Of a stretch of 64,000 nucleotides of DNA, positions 38,901 through 53,219 are shown in pieces. This stretch comes from Sclerurus mexicanus. Its lineage: Eukaryota > Chordata > Aves > Passeriformes > Furnariidae. Below the pieces are notes generated by a model. The model searched no databases, was not told the DNA's origin, and saw only the letters and a program-made list of their open reading frames with translations. Every line of letters starts with the position of its first letter. Position 1 is the first letter of the stretch. The stretch covers positions 372,001-436,000 of the forward strand of contig VWZF01001843.1 of NCBI GenBank assembly GCA_013396755.1, in the 5' to 3' direction. The translations under genes and the position numbers were made by a program.

Positions 38901-41158
38901 AGCTACTGTCAAAGCTTTGAGCTCACGTGGTGCTCCTTATCCCAGCAGGGTGTCCTTTATCTGGCAGTCCATTTTTATGGTATCTCAAGAACAAATGCTA
39001 CTCATCTGCAAAACTTGCTTCTGTCAATTGAAAGGTTAAAAACAATTGGGCAGAATTCTTTAAGAAAAAGGACTCAAACCAAATCACACTAACATTATTC
39101 CTCTGATTTCCAAATGTTCAGCTGCCTCCCACTGAGCAGCCTGGCTGAGTGGACAGTAAACTTGTGAATACCTCTCCAAACCCTCACATTACCAACCACA
39201 CTGGAACACCTCTCCCTGAGTCAATCTGACCCCCATTTGTGAGGCTGGTGTAACACTAAGATGAGTTCATGGATCAAAATCATAACGTGAGTCCAGTAGC
39301 GAACCAGGCTATACATTTGTGTGATACTGTGGCAGGGAAAAATTTGGAAGAAGAGATGGGAATGAAACCAGTTACAGCTGTATGATAAAGGAGCGAGATC
39401 TCCCTGTATCTGCAGGCTCTAGTGTAAAACCTGTACGAGCCAGTAGGAAAGATACTAATGAGCATCAGACAAATCTAACAGGAGGTATCAAAAGCAGATG
39501 CCAAACAGGATGCAGATAATGAAAGAGAGAAAAAGGCACAGTAAGAGAATAACAAGACTAAACCTGGTTTTGAATCTCTTGGACCCCAAGTAACAATTTA
39601 ATTTGCACTGACCTTCAAGAAGCAGCCACAAATCTGATTTTAGCTAAGCAGGCTGCAGTGCTAGTGCTCATTCACAGAGCAGAATCCTGCTCGTCCCCTC
39701 TCAGTGGCGCTGAAGACAAGGGATGGAGGGGACAACCCCCTCCTGCGCCTTTCAGCCGTTCCTGGCAGAGCCAGGCCCAAGTGATAAACCCCACGGCACT
39801 GCAGGAGCCAGGGATGTGTTACAGGGCTGTGCTATGGCTGGCTTGTTCTCCTACAGCCCAGTGGTTTCATGGCATATTCCTCTTTTTAACAGGTTGCTCT
39901 AGTATTGATTCGAATCAGTGAGAGCTGTATTGATCCCCCAAAGGGTTTGACTGTTACATAGGAAGAACATTTCAAAAGATCTGATCCTCCTTATTTTTCA
40001 CACTTATTCCCAATGAAGCAACAGGAGAGAGCTCGAGGCTTCCTCTGTATTCCTCCCTTTTACTGCTATACCTTAAAAACATTTCAAGAAGTGATCCTTG
40101 GTTGGCAGCAGCATATTGGGCAGCTGAATTTCTCCATGTAAAATCAGCTGGTGACTTCTCAGCGTGGCTTCCTTGGCCGAGTGCCCTCCAGGCAGGTTGG
40201 CAGCCCCCATGGCCAGCAGCCAACCTCGCAGGGCTCCTGCTCGGACAGGGCCCTTCTGTGTTTTATTGGCCTTCATTTCATTTTCATTTTAATGTGATGG
40301 TAAAATTTTTATCTGATAATCTAAACAAGGTAATAATTCTGTGCTATAAAAGTGCCTGTCTTCTGCTGTTACTGTCACCATCATATATTGGAGAGCAATA
40401 TTTGCGACATTATACAAAATTGTTATTCTATTAAAATGATAAAACGGCAGCGGTTTTATTACATGAGTGATTTTCTAGGCACTGAGATGCCCTTTACTGC
40501 AGACAGGAATAATAAACACATTATTCACCAACACATTAGGGAACAATCCTGTGATTTTGGAAAACAGTTGTAACAAACAAGTAAGTTATTACAGCGACAT
40601 GCTCAGGAAACATAGCCCCAAATCTTATCTACTGTAACTAAATACTGCTAATAGCCAGGGACTTGCCTGCTCTGCACTTCCACAGTGTGTTCCCAACAAG
40701 TTGGCAAATCATAAGACAGACACTGAGAATTGTTCATGCACTTTTTGCAATCCCATCTAATCCAGGCCTTGGGATTTTAACCCTTTATTCCTACTAGAGT
40801 CTTAAGGATTTACCATCTGGCGCTGCAGAATTCATGAAGATGAAGAAGGGAAGAGGATTAAATTAATTAACAAATTCTAATCCTGAAACAGTGTTGGCGA
40901 TGTTAGGGCTCTTTGAATTCTAATGAGGATTTAAAGCAACGCTGACAACTTTCCCATTAAAAAGGAGGAAAATAATGTCACATTACCACATCCCCAGCCC
41001 CTGCTCACCCTGCAGAGCGTTTTATCCAACAGGAATTGTTCGGTTATCCAAAGCACCTTCCCAGCCACGTCTGCAAACCAGAGCACAAACCCATGTACAC
41101 AGGTTGGAGCTACATCAGGCTGTTGCTTGAACACATTCTCAAGGCTCTATATATATTA

Positions 41159-41372
41159 TCATAGAATCATAGAATTAACCAGGTTGGAAAAGACCTCTGA
41201 GACCATCAAGTCCAACCTTTGATCCAACCATCATGCTTACTAGACCATGGCACTAAGTGCCACATCCAATCTCGTCTTAAACACCTCAGGAATGATGAAT
41301 CAACCACCTCCCTGGGCAGCCCATTCCAATTATTATACATCCTCCAACTGTTTTACAAGATAATCCTAAATG
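41159..41372 (-). mobile_element. CR1 LINE, 5'-truncated 3'-end fragment
   Basis: The plus strand starts ATCATAGAATCATAGAAT, two copies of the CR1 terminal octamer in reverse complement. It is followed by AGGTTGGAAAAGACCTCT, CATCAAGTCCAACC, a degraded stretch, CACCTCCCTGGGCAGCCC and CATTCCAAT. Similarity becomes weak after about 41330 but a degenerate TTTACAAGATAATCCTAAAT still resembles the family. The sense strand is minus, with the 3' end at 41159. The pattern resembles a different CR1 subfamily from the 12260 copy. No coding capacity remains. Confidence 0.92.
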
Positions 41373-43752
41373 AGGTAACACAACCCGGTATACCTGACTG
41401 GCCAACAGAACCCAGATTTTATACTTTTTTCTTCTTCGACTCCAGTGGAATTTCATCCATTGCCACCAAGAACTGCCAACTGTTTGTGTCTGCAGGAGAT
41501 GAGCAGGAAGGTCAAGATGACACAAATACACATGTTTGAGATACCACCAGTGACTCCATAATACCAGGACACAACAAAACACAACACAGGAAAGCAAAGT
41601 TAAGCAGGGAGAGCTTCAGCAGGGAGAACATAGAGTTCCTATCCTAATAGATTTTGGTATTTTTCATAAAAAATCAAGCATGAGATGACAATCAAACTGC
41701 ACCTGGATGCAATGCAGTGATGTACAATGTGCCCTCTCTGCAGCAGTGAAGCATGATGTGCAGCAGAACAACAGTTCATGGCCCCACATGCCATTTAAAG
41801 CCCAAGATTTCTCAGGGAAAAGTGCAAATCTAAGCCCTGCTGGGAAAGGAATTTCACCAGGGGACCTGGGCCCTTTGCGCTGGGAAGCAACTTTATGTTT
41901 TCTGACATTGCCGTGAATTCGGAAAGGAAACATATGGAAAGCAGATGACATATTTCACAAACTGCCAAGCAGATTTTGCGTGGTTTTAGAGAACGTGTAC
42001 TCCAGGGAGTGTCCACAGCAACTTGATGGTCTTGATGCCTAACATTTGTTTTGCATCTTTATGCAGAAGAAGCGAGACACGACCACTCATCTGTCTCCTG
42101 TTTCCATACAGGTGCGTGTTTCTCAGCCATGCTAGAAGGACAGATGTTGCTGGCAAATGCCTTTTAAAGGAAGGAAAATAACAGGAAGGAGGGGGAGAGC
42201 CTGCTGGAGTGGCTCAGAGGCTCGGACTGCTCTCCCTCCCGGAGAGCCCCGCTGGGCAATGCAGATGCTCTGGCTGCGGCAGTGCTCCTCGGAGCACGGG
42301 GTCCTTATGGCAACTCTACACTACACTGCAAACAAAATCAGCTCTCTTATTAGTCTCCATAGTGGAATAACAAACTTCAGAATTCATAATATCTAGAGAC
42401 CAGTGGCTACATTTTGATTTTCAAGCTTTTGAAACCTCTGTGTGCAAACAAACTCTTCAAAACAAATGCAAATTTGGCAGTTTATGCAGCAGTGAAAGCC
42501 ACTTGGGGGGATTAAAGGCTGATGTACTATCAGCTGAGGAAATGAGTAGCCCTGAAACACAGAACTAGAGCTCCAACATTTGTATATTGATCCTCTACAA
42601 ACTAATGCTGCAAGTAGATTCTGAAGGACACCATTTCCTTAGTTTTTAAGCCTTTTTTTTAAGTAGGAGGAAGCTGAAGAGATTTGGCTGCTTGCATGTC
42701 GTGAATCCCATTTTCACAAATAGACCCTGAGTTTTAGAAACACAGCCTGTAGCACAAAGCTCCAGATGACACTATTAATATGTACCAATAGCAAATCCAC
42801 CGAAGTCAATGGGAGTCTTTGAGACCCTGTCAAAAATTAAGTATTTTATTTACATTTTGCTGCTTGCTTTAGAGAACTGATTCACTGCCCAGTGCGGCAC
42901 ATTTGCAGATACTCCTCCATCTCTGCATCCTTAAGGAAGAAATAGGTGATAGAGTTGTCTGAATCCTGACCAAACAACGTATTTGTTCCTTACTAAGGAT
43001 GGCTCACCTGCTCATCAGGATGGGAACTTGTAGCTGCCAGTAAGCTTAAAAACATTATTCCAGAAATTACAGAAGAACTTAGGCAACAGAAACCTGAACT
43101 CCATTCAAATTAGCCTGTCTCCTTTGAGACAGTTGCTAGCCTACAAGAATAAAAAACAACTTTCTCTTCTTTACATTGTGCTGCAGAATACTGTTATCTC
43201 TAAGACATTTTGTTCACTTCTTGAGAAGGCCTTATCAGGAAGGCACAGTGTGTTAGAAAGCCTAAGTAACCATGCTCCCAAATCGTGTGTGCATGTGTGT
43301 GGGTGCATATCCACTGGCAGGATTAAAATAGATTCCACACAGCCAAACAAAGCTGGAAGATGGGCTGGTAATTATATGTACATTCCAAGTAGGCTACACA
43401 CGGTGGGGGGTTTAAAGCATTCATATAAATTATACCAATCAGCACAGAAAGGAGGAAAAGAAACACTGAGGACATCAAATATGACACTTCTCTATAACTG
43501 ACACACACGGGTACTAAACCATGGCGAAACAGTGCCTTAGAAAACAAGGACTAAAATGTCCTCCTAAAATGAGTTCCATCTACAGCTCTGCTGCCTCTGT
43601 AAATGCATGTGATCATCTTAATGATATATTTTGAGGAGACATGATAAATCACGGAGTTAAAAGACCCCATGGAATGTGAACACATGTAAAGACCTGTCTT
43701 TTAGAGGAAAAATGGTATTGCGAATGAACTGGGGTATTGCATATTACACAGA

Positions 43753-43764
43753 TTTTTTTTTTTT
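43753..43764. repeat. T12 homopolymer
   Basis: Twelve consecutive T residues within an AT-rich stretch. Confidence 0.9.
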
Positions 43765-45109
43765 AATTGTGTGGTTAAATGTGAAGGTTCAGCAGATTTT
43801 GGGGTGTGATAAGAAAATGGGTCTGTTGAATCTTCCCCCCCCAAGCAGAGCACAGCCTATGGTGGCTCTGGAGTGTTTGACCTACATGCCAGCAGAGCCA
43901 GCACGACACTTTTGTTCAGAAATCTCCAGTCATGGTGCCTTGGGACAAGGGAATTAGAGAAAGAATTAGGATAATCTTTCCAGGCAGAAGATTTAAAGTC
44001 TGCTACAGTAATTCTCGATCGATCCCCAAAAGATTGCCAAGAAGTGTGTATCTTAAAACTGTTGCTAATTAGGAGGTTTTAAGACACTGTTATAAAACAC
44101 CTTCTGCTTGGCTTGTAAGGGAAACCATTTAGACTAGTAGTATAGAGAACAAAACAGTCATAAAATGTTATTTGTAGCTTCTATTATATTACCATTACAC
44201 TGTATTATCGCCAGCATAGTTACATACCTAACATAAAACCATTTAATGAAATATTTGAACTTTCAGGAGACCTACTGGTAACCTGCTCATTTTTAACAAT
44301 GGGACTGACATTTGTTGTTTGCTGCAATACAAACAATAATAATTACACATTGAGATGCTAATGGGGATGAAAACTAATATTTAGTGCTGCTGTCTGTTCA
44401 TGACCACACACACAAATACGGAGTCTGCGACTAGTAATTTAAGAGGGGTTTTTTAGTTGCTGTTGTTTGGGGATATAATTTATTTATTTAAGAATTATTT
44501 TTGCCCTGCATGGGATTTTGAAGTTTAGATTAGAAGCAGTGACAGACAAAGAAGGAGGCTGCTTAAACAAACGTGCAAGGACAGACTCGATTCTGCAGAC
44601 TGAAGAACTCAATGTTCTTTTCATTCCTGGAAAAACGAAACAACCTTTGAAAAGTTTTCATGATCAATTTGCACTCTGTGCATTATGGCTGTTCTAAGCC
44701 ATGATTTTGGAATGTGCTGCATCTAAATGCAAGCTGTGATGTTGTCTGAACATTGATTTTATTAGCCTCTAAAGATGGCTAATCTTGCCTGGCCAAACTG
44801 CATGACCTTTAACTATTTCTTAAATGGAAGCTACAGAAAGCCTGTCCCAGACAATTACTTGAGATGTCAATATTGAAAGGTAAAAGAATAATGAAAATGT
44901 TTCCTCATTTTTTATGCTTTTGCTCCTTCTTTGTGCTATTTGCACTTTCCTCCTTGCTGCTTGTCTGGATTCCACTGGTGAGCCACAGGCTTCTGCTTTT
45001 AAACTCTAGTATCCAAACTTGAGTTCTGTGGGATGGTTACAGACTACTTACTACAACCAGATGTGAGAAAACAGTCAGAAATAATACAGGTTGCCACAAG
45101 AATTGATTT

Positions 45110-45132
45110 GGGTGTGGGTGGGGTGGTGGGGG
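45110..45132 (+). other. Putative G-quadruplex motif
   Basis: G runs of 3, 3, 4 and 5 with loops of 3, 1 and 4 bases satisfy the standard rule. It lies on the plus strand, the template strand for CDH4 transcription. Confidence 0.5.
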
Positions 45133-46004
45133 TAGTGGAGTAGATGATTTATTCTGTTTTCTGTTTGTTTGCTTGCAATGGCTCACAGAAATAGCTGTCT
45201 TAAGACTTCTGTAAATGGGGAAAAACAGCACAAGTTTAGGTAAACACAATTACGCCTGATCACAAGGCAATTACAACATCCCATTTCTAGCAAATGAAGA
45301 GGGTGCAGACAACAGGTCTGACTTGACGTTCCATTTGAAAGCTCAGCTGCTCTGATGTCTTTATTTCTCTTTTTTTAACATGTTTTCTCATGATAATTTA
45401 GGATTAGCAGCTTTGAGAATCAAAACCGAAAACAAAGTTTCCTGAGCTTAAATTTAATTCTGACTTGATTCTGATCCAATGCCTTTGTACACTCGCCAAC
45501 TGTGCCATACAGCATTACTGAGCAGAGGATCACTGAGTGATCTTTTAGGTCCTGCAGGTTTTTTCCTTGTTGAAAAATGGAAAAATAAATAAAAAATTAT
45601 GTTGCCTCAGCACATTTCAAAATATTTGACTAAGATTTTAATATTACAGGATTTATCCCTTAGATCCACTAAAGTGATTGTGTTTTGATACTGAATCCCT
45701 GAAATCACCTGGTACGTGAGAGGGACCAGGTCAGCTCTTGGCCATGAAAGAGCAGTGAGACTGACATGGCACGTCAATTATTATAACATGCCCATGGCTT
45801 ACAGGTGTGCCAGCTTTGCTTTAGAGACCACTGGAGTACAAAAAGAAAAGAAAAAGGCCATTAGTGCTAAAAAAAAATACATAAAATAAAAACTAAAGCA
45901 CACAGACGTATGAGATGTTAGTCAACTCAAATGCAACGATCTGCTGATCAGCCATAAATTCTGGGGCAAACCTCTCCTCCCCCTGAACCAATCCACTGGC
46001 GTGT

Positions 46005-46028
46005 CCCGCTCCCTCCTCTCCCTCCCCC
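46005..46028 (-). other. Putative G-quadruplex motif on the transcribed-RNA-sense strand
   Basis: The plus strand has C runs of 3, 3, 3 and 5, separated by 3, 6 and 1 bases. The minus strand therefore fits G5-N1-G3-N6-G3-N3-G3. Since CDH4 is read from this strand, the G-rich form would be present in its pre-mRNA. Motif match only; no evidence of folding. Confidence 0.5.
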
Positions 46029-49000
46029 TTTGTGGCTATTTCCCGCTATCTCTCCCAGGGGTGATGTTTGCATTAGAAATGTCACTGCAGGCGACAGCTT
46101 ATTCCACTTTCCCAGTGAAATACTCCACGAGGAGTGTCTGTGTGCAAATAATGAGGGTGCAGTAAATTCTCACCCCATCTACCACACACTCCCGTTTGAT
46201 CTCTGTTGAGCTTTCAGACACAACAGAGAAAATAAATACTCAGGACAGCCCCTCCCTCCCATTTGAGAAATGGCCAACCTGCTACGAGATGTGAACAAAG
46301 CTGCTCCCTCTGCAACCTGCCCAGATGTTCAGCTGTGCCAACACCTCTGCACACCCCCAAGAGCACCATCCTCTGTCTCCAAACCCCCTGGAGCCCTGTG
46401 CTGCTACACGTGAGCTGGGAATGGGTTATAACAAATGTGAGATAACTCGATTTTGGGGCAGCTGGAGTTAGGAGGGAGATTCAAGCAGGAGCTGGGAGTC
46501 TTCCTGGAGGAACCTATTTCAAGTTGGATCAACGCTAACGTTACTCCCAGTGCTCATGCACTGTAACTCATATCATAGTAGGGAAGAAGGGGAAATAGCA
46601 GAGCCTGATGGATCTGCTCGCAGGAGACACTGCTGTGTGTTAGGGGGAGGCCACAGGAGAGAAATGGTGAAATTCAGAGGGAACACAAGCTTCCTGTGAA
46701 AAGGATTAATGCAAGAAAGTCACGGGTTTAAAATAGCCTAATTGACCCAGGCATAATGTAGTTCACAGTCACATGGTGAAAGTCAGGCAGTATTTGAATG
46801 CTTCCTCATCATTTAATATAACATTTCTGCTAATAGAATATTTAAATCCTATTTTATCAAAATCTCATCACTCAACTGTAGGAGCCTTTTCCATTGCTGG
46901 AGCACACAGTGTTATAAATTCATGAAGGTCGTAATTATGAGCAGCTTCAACACTGAAAATGTGTTTGGCAAAGATATTATGCCCTTTCTAAACAAGATTT
47001 GAGCGACTACAGCCCACATTCAGAGTTACAGGGTTTTGCTTTCATGTGCCTTGCAAGAACCAGACTGTTCCCTTTTCACCGAGATTACCTCTTGGACAGA
47101 AATGTCCTATAGCCAGGAGGTCACCCCAAAACCACCACTGCCACTTACCCCAAGGAGCAGGCACAGAGGAACAATCCTCTTCTCCCATGAAACCAGAAAA
47201 GCAGTATGCTCAAATCCTTATTTAATACAGCCATTTCACATCTGAATAATTAGTCAGGCAGGAGATCATTTCCCAGGATACAAGGACTGATTACCCGTAA
47301 GTGCAACTCAAGCGTCCCCAGCCCAGCCCTGTAGGGGACTTGGTGGCCGCAGCAGAACCCCAGCAAGCCTTCTTCTCTCTCAGGAGATCACACTTTTTTC
47401 CCACTTTTCTGTCTTTGACAGGGAAACTGCTTCTCTGCCCAGATCTAAAATGAGGATGTCCCTCCAGGGCCACCGCTGAGCCCTCCATGTTTCAGGCAGA
47501 GCTCAGATCTGAGCAGACCTTGGTATTCCCGGGTCCCTTCCAGTCACTGACTGTTTAGTTCGACCCTTCTTTTGGTGCCAGGATTGGGCAAGGCTCTGCT
47601 CAAAACTGGACACGGGAGCCCTCCCCAAAACACTGCAAAACACAGCACTTGGTACAGATTCCACAGAGGCCAGGTTTGCTTGCACGCTGGAACTGATGGC
47701 AATGCCAAGTGCACACATGGGCCATGGTTTCCTCTCTGGAACACCTGGGCAATCTGAAAAAGGGCCCAGTTTGGGCAGCTGAGCCGCTCTGTATTTACAT
47801 TATAAGGAAGGAGATGTGACAGTTTTACACAGGCCTGGCTCTGAGCAAAGGCTGCTGCCCGGGGAAGTGGTTGGTGAGGCTGTGACAAAACTAACTCTGC
47901 TCCCTCTGGCCTCATTCAGCGATTTCTAAGCCCTAGAAAACCAGCCTGGCTGCTGTCACTGCTACCACAACAGAGGATAAAAAAATAAAACTGTAAAATT
48001 GCAGTGCCAAAGCCCAGGGCAACCACTTCCATGCACATCCATCTCTCCCTGCGGGGACACAGCTCATCACCTCCCCGGCTCTCCATCCTCATCCCAGCTC
48101 CATCCTCTCTCCTGTGGTGGGACCAACCACCACTTCAATCCACCTACACTGTTGGGAAGCCTTGAGCTGGCTCTGGTTTTCTATTTTCCTTAAAGGAATT
48201 AGCAGGAATTTGTTTGGGAAGAAAAAGAAAAAAAAGTGCTTAAGAGGTTTATTCTTTAGCCAAATGTAAAATTATTTTCCAGTAGGATGAATTATCCTTC
48301 CATGGGGAAAACTGACAAAGAGGTTGAAGTCATCTGCACAAAAACCAAATGGAAATAACTGGCAGAGCTGAGATTACATTCACAGAGATTAAGATTATAC
48401 AAATTTTACAGCCTTGTGCTTTGTGCACTTGAACCTGCGCAGGAATAAAAAGTGGCCATGTGATTTTCCATGCTGTCCATTTGTTCTCTGTGAACCAGGC
48501 CAGGTAAGCCAGCCTTCACTAAACAATCCCTCAGGGAATGTCACCTGGGAGCCTCTCAGAGCTGCTATTTGACAAACTCCAGTGCAAGCAATAAATTCCT
48601 CCATTTCCTCTGGCAGGCGAAGCTCTCGCTCTCCGCGTGGTGTTTTCTCTATGCACTTTGCACATTTTGGTGCCCAGTGCTCATCAAATCAAAATGTAAC
48701 ATCACTGTGCTGGTGCAGCACCACTTCATTTCATGCTCAGGCAACCAAGTTCATCCACCAGTTACACCCCCCTGCATGTGGGGTACACAAGAACAAAAAA
48801 TACGAGTCCACATGGCAGCTCAGAAGTTAATGTCTACTCTTCAGCATTCCACAGCAGGCTAACACATCTTCACAACCTATTTATTTTATCAAATACTCCC
48901 TTTATGTTCAATAAGAACAAAGTTTTTATACAACCCTAATGGCAAATTCCAATGATTTTCCGATTCTACAACTGCTGTAAGACTACTGAAATCAGTGGCA

Positions 49001-52000
49001 ATTTTCAAACAATCCTAACTAGATATTGTCTGATATGAATTGTCTCACGGTTATCAGAAAGAAGTGCCTTTATTTGAAAAGCCTCATTGCTAAATAAACC
49101 AAATATAGTAGGATTTGACTGGTTTTCCTACTAACATACCTAGCAAGCTTGTCATGGTACGGTGTCAGAGGTGAACACCCTTTCCATTCAGATCTCAGCT
49201 TTTGCACACAAGTGTCGGGTCTGTAACTTTTCTATTTCTACCATCAATGGTAAACTCTGTCATGAAACACAAAGAGAAATCACATTTAGGATAAAAAGCT
49301 GTGCAGAAGCGAAAGGCAGCACACATAAAAGCTACTGCACTAGATTTTTTCTTCATGGTCATGACTTCTAGGCTGCTTTTCCAGCAGGATATATCCTTAA
49401 AAGCCTTTTGTTCACATTCTTTATTCTCTTCTTACTTGCAAACACTTAAGAATCAAAGCCAACCAGCTACACAAAGAAATAGCCAAAATGCTCAGATGCA
49501 AATAAAGGTTTGAGATATGTATTTTTTAATAATCAAAGCAAGCTTCTCCAGTCTGAAGTACAAAATTCTAGAAGAAAAAAACCCTAAACTTTTGGTATCT
49601 AGCTATGAATGTCGGGCAAGGGGACACAAGTTGACAAGTAAATATTGAATTATACAGAGCCTTTGGTTAATATTAATGTTCACGCTCCAGATAGTCTAAT
49701 AGAATTGATCAGATCTGCACTTTGAGACAAAACTATGAACATGCTTTTCACAATTGGTCTCTGTGCTAAAAGATGAGGCTTAGTGAAATGAAAATATTCC
49801 ACAGTAACAGCATTTCACTTACTGAAAAGTGTCCACAGTATTGAGCTCTTTGGTCACTTCTCACCAGAGAGACAAGAAAATTCAATCTAACTAAAAAATC
49901 CCTGAACAACTTGACCTTTTGATTGAAAAAAAGGGAATACTTGCAACCAACTTGGATTCCTCAAACTAAAATTACTTGAAGTGATTTATTATCTTCCCAT
50001 TCTGAAACACACACAAATTCAGAAGCTTGGGAAACTTGTGGTGGAACCAAGGATATGGAGGAGCAACAACAGCCTGTTCCTGGGGAAAGGGGCTGTGCTG
50101 GGAACTAGAGCAGGACACAGACTGAGCCTTCAGAAGGGGCTGGGCACACTGGCCCTCATTTCTGAACCACCTGGGCTGAGACTGGGTGTGCTCTTGACAC
50201 GGGCAGACCCACAAAGATGGACGGAAAACGGTGTGCTGGGATGAAATGATTCAGCAGGGACTTGGAAAGGCAGAGAAGGTCTCCCTTTAACCCTTTCTTT
50301 GTAAGCCACTACCTCCAGCCAGCACTAAGCACAACCACTGCAACTTGACTGTACTATTAAAGTGGCTTTTGGAAGGCTTTTATAAACGTAGCAGAAGAGA
50401 ATTCCAAAGAAGGAAGTGCAAGTTGTTAAACTAACAAGACAAAAACCAACATAACCCACTGAGCTTTAGAAGCTGAAATCAATCGAAGCCTTTCCATTGA
50501 CTTCAGTGAGTGCTGGATCAGGATTTAAAGAGATTACAATTCTGAAGTTCATCTCTGTTGCAGTTCAGAATTTTTCTTTTGTTTCACATCACATTAAAGA
50601 TTCAGCATCTCTCTTCCTAATGCTCTGAAAAATAGTGTGATCTATGAGAGAACAGAGAACTAAAGGGGAACCCACCCCCCAACACCTCATTAAGATCTAA
50701 AGTTTGTCCTTAATGTGTGTATGAACCCAGAACGAGTGTCTAAATGGAGACTTTTTTCTGCTACAGGGTAAAGTGATTATAAATGTCTCCATGCAAAAGC
50801 TTAGTGGTATTTTATGCAGCTGGCACTACAGAGTTTGAAACAAATCCAAGAAAGCAGATTGTATCTTTAAGGTTAGAAATCAAACTTCCCTGTGCTGAAG
50901 TGCACATTTGCTGGTAAAGGGGTGAGCTCTGACACCAGCAGCTACACAAACAGGAGCTCTCTTAAGTGTATTGCTGTCTCTATTCCCTATGGCCTTTTCA
51001 TCTATTCACTCCACTCCCAAACCATCATTAAATGGACATTATAAAGCAATTTTTGTAGTTTTCAGCTTTGTGTATTTACTGGGGTGTTTTTTTCTCATAC
51101 CCATTCAGGAGTGTGCCAGACATCTTTTCCTTAAGCTTTTTAGCTACATTCTACATTCTTCTGTAGATCTGCAAATACCCTGAGTGCCTTTCTCAATGAG
51201 CTTCAGTTTACAGGTAGAAATATCCCACACTGCTAAACCTCAGCTACAATAAACCTCATCAGAATAGAGATTTCCTCATCTACACACCACGATTCTTCCC
51301 AGGCTCTGGAGGCAATTCAAGGCCAAGCATATATTTTGCATATGTTCTTTCAAGATGATAGAATTGACTCTCAAAAGCTTAAGAATTCCTATATAACTGT
51401 GAACAACATCCCACCTTGCCTTCACTGCTAAACTCTGTGAGATGGGACGGGTCTGCAGGACTGCTGTGCACAGCTGGAGCAGGCAGGTGGGCTCCTGGGA
51501 TGGAGCAGTCCCAGGAGCAAGGAGATTGCTCTCCACCCCTCAAACACTTGGCGATGTGTAGGTTAAAAACAGGAGAAAAAAAAACATTTGACTCCCCGGC
51601 AGTGGTGGGAGCCACAAAGTGGTCTGCTCTCTGCATGATGAACTACCCAATGAGTGGCAGCTGTGTTCTAATTTAGCTCCGGACCAGTCCTAATGAATAA
51701 CCTCATGTACAGCACAGGCCGCAGAGAAAGGATTTGTCTCCTATTCCTAGCTAGAGGCAGATGAGGAAAAATCCTATTTTTGGCTACAACTGCCGTTTGA
51801 TCTTTCATAAGCAGCCCCGCTTCTAATAAAACTCCTCTCAACTGCGCTCAGTGGGGACACCACGGTGAAAAGCGGAGGGCATGGAAGATGCAGGCTTGGA
51901 GAATGGCAAATGAGTCTGTGAACCAGCTGGATTTATGACCCCCAGTTTGATCCAAAGTGGTTTGTGGCCAGTAATTCCTGCCGATACTGTACAGCACCGG

Positions 52001-53187
52001 CTTTCAGCTCACTCCGTGCTACTCCTGCAGATGAGGGGAATCCATTCTTTCCAATACCTGTGATTGCTGCAGAAAAACTTTGCCCGTGCTGTCATCTCTC
52101 CTCTACAACTTGATCGGGTGTATCCAGCACGAGTACAAAAGCACATCTTCTGCTCTGGCACACAGAGCAGGAAGAGATGATGCTCCTGCAGCACACTGCT
52201 ATTAGTATTCCTTACGTATTTGTAAACGTCTGGGTTCAGGGAGTGTGCCAGGTTAATACATAGCTCTGTGACTAATATCACTGGAGTCATGGGAGCAGCT
52301 CTGAGATTACAGGCTGACTCAGCACAGGTACCAGGGCAGCTGCACAGCCCCAGCCAGAATCCCAGGCCATGTGGGCTACTGACCTCAGTGCATCATATAC
52401 TCCAGCATAAAACCAGCTCCATAAACTCAAGGTTCCCTGGAATGCAGTAAGAGGAAAAACCAGCAGATTACCCTGAGAGTTTGCCCACTTGGCCCACGAC
52501 CCAGAAAAGGCAAGAGCAAATAGTCATATCTCCCTGTTGGCACAGCTCAGTCCCACAACCTCTTGTCACAGGTACCTGCTCAAACAGCACCTTGACTCTG
52601 TTCCTGGCAGATATGTGCCACTAATAATTGATAGACAAGCACATTTACTTGATGTTTACCTTTCTCTTTACTTCCAGTGCACAGGCTAATGTGCAGAACC
52701 AGGCTCCTCGACTGGATCTGCTGACTGCAGTAACCCTGTGGCCCTCATTAAAGAAAAACATTTTGAGAAATTGTATCCATCCCATTTTCTATCATCAGTC
52801 CTTTGTGCACATTGGATTGAAAGCACCTTACCTCTCCCAGAGGAAAAATGCAAAGAGCAGAGAATGACACTCACCAGAGGAGAGAGGAAGTGATTAAAGG
52901 ACAGAGCAAGAGAACAGAGGATGAAATGTTGGCTTTAAGAGGAAATGCTGGGGATAAATGTTGAAGTTTTTCATTTTCAAAGAGGTGCCTTTGTTTTGTT
53001 TTCTGGTTCAAGGAAATGAAGATCACTAGTTCCAAAAGCCATAGCATGAATTAGCCTGAGATCACCCAGCGATCAGAGACAGTACCTTACTCACTGATGG
53101 TGGGAACTGCACTGATCCTCCAACTAATTTTCAAATATCTGGATCTTCCTGTCATATTCTCTATTTGCATAAACTGATATTCTCGTT

Positions 53188-53219
53188 AAAAAAAAAAATT
53201 GAGAAAAAAAAAAGGAAAG
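53188..53219. repeat. A-rich tract
   Basis: Two A runs (about 11 and 10) separated by TTGAG, then GGAAAG. Confidence 0.88.

Noticed and set aside
39900..39920. GATTCGAATC resembling a tRNA B-box
   Set aside because: It is a short palindrome without an A-box, acceptor stem or anticodon arm around it.
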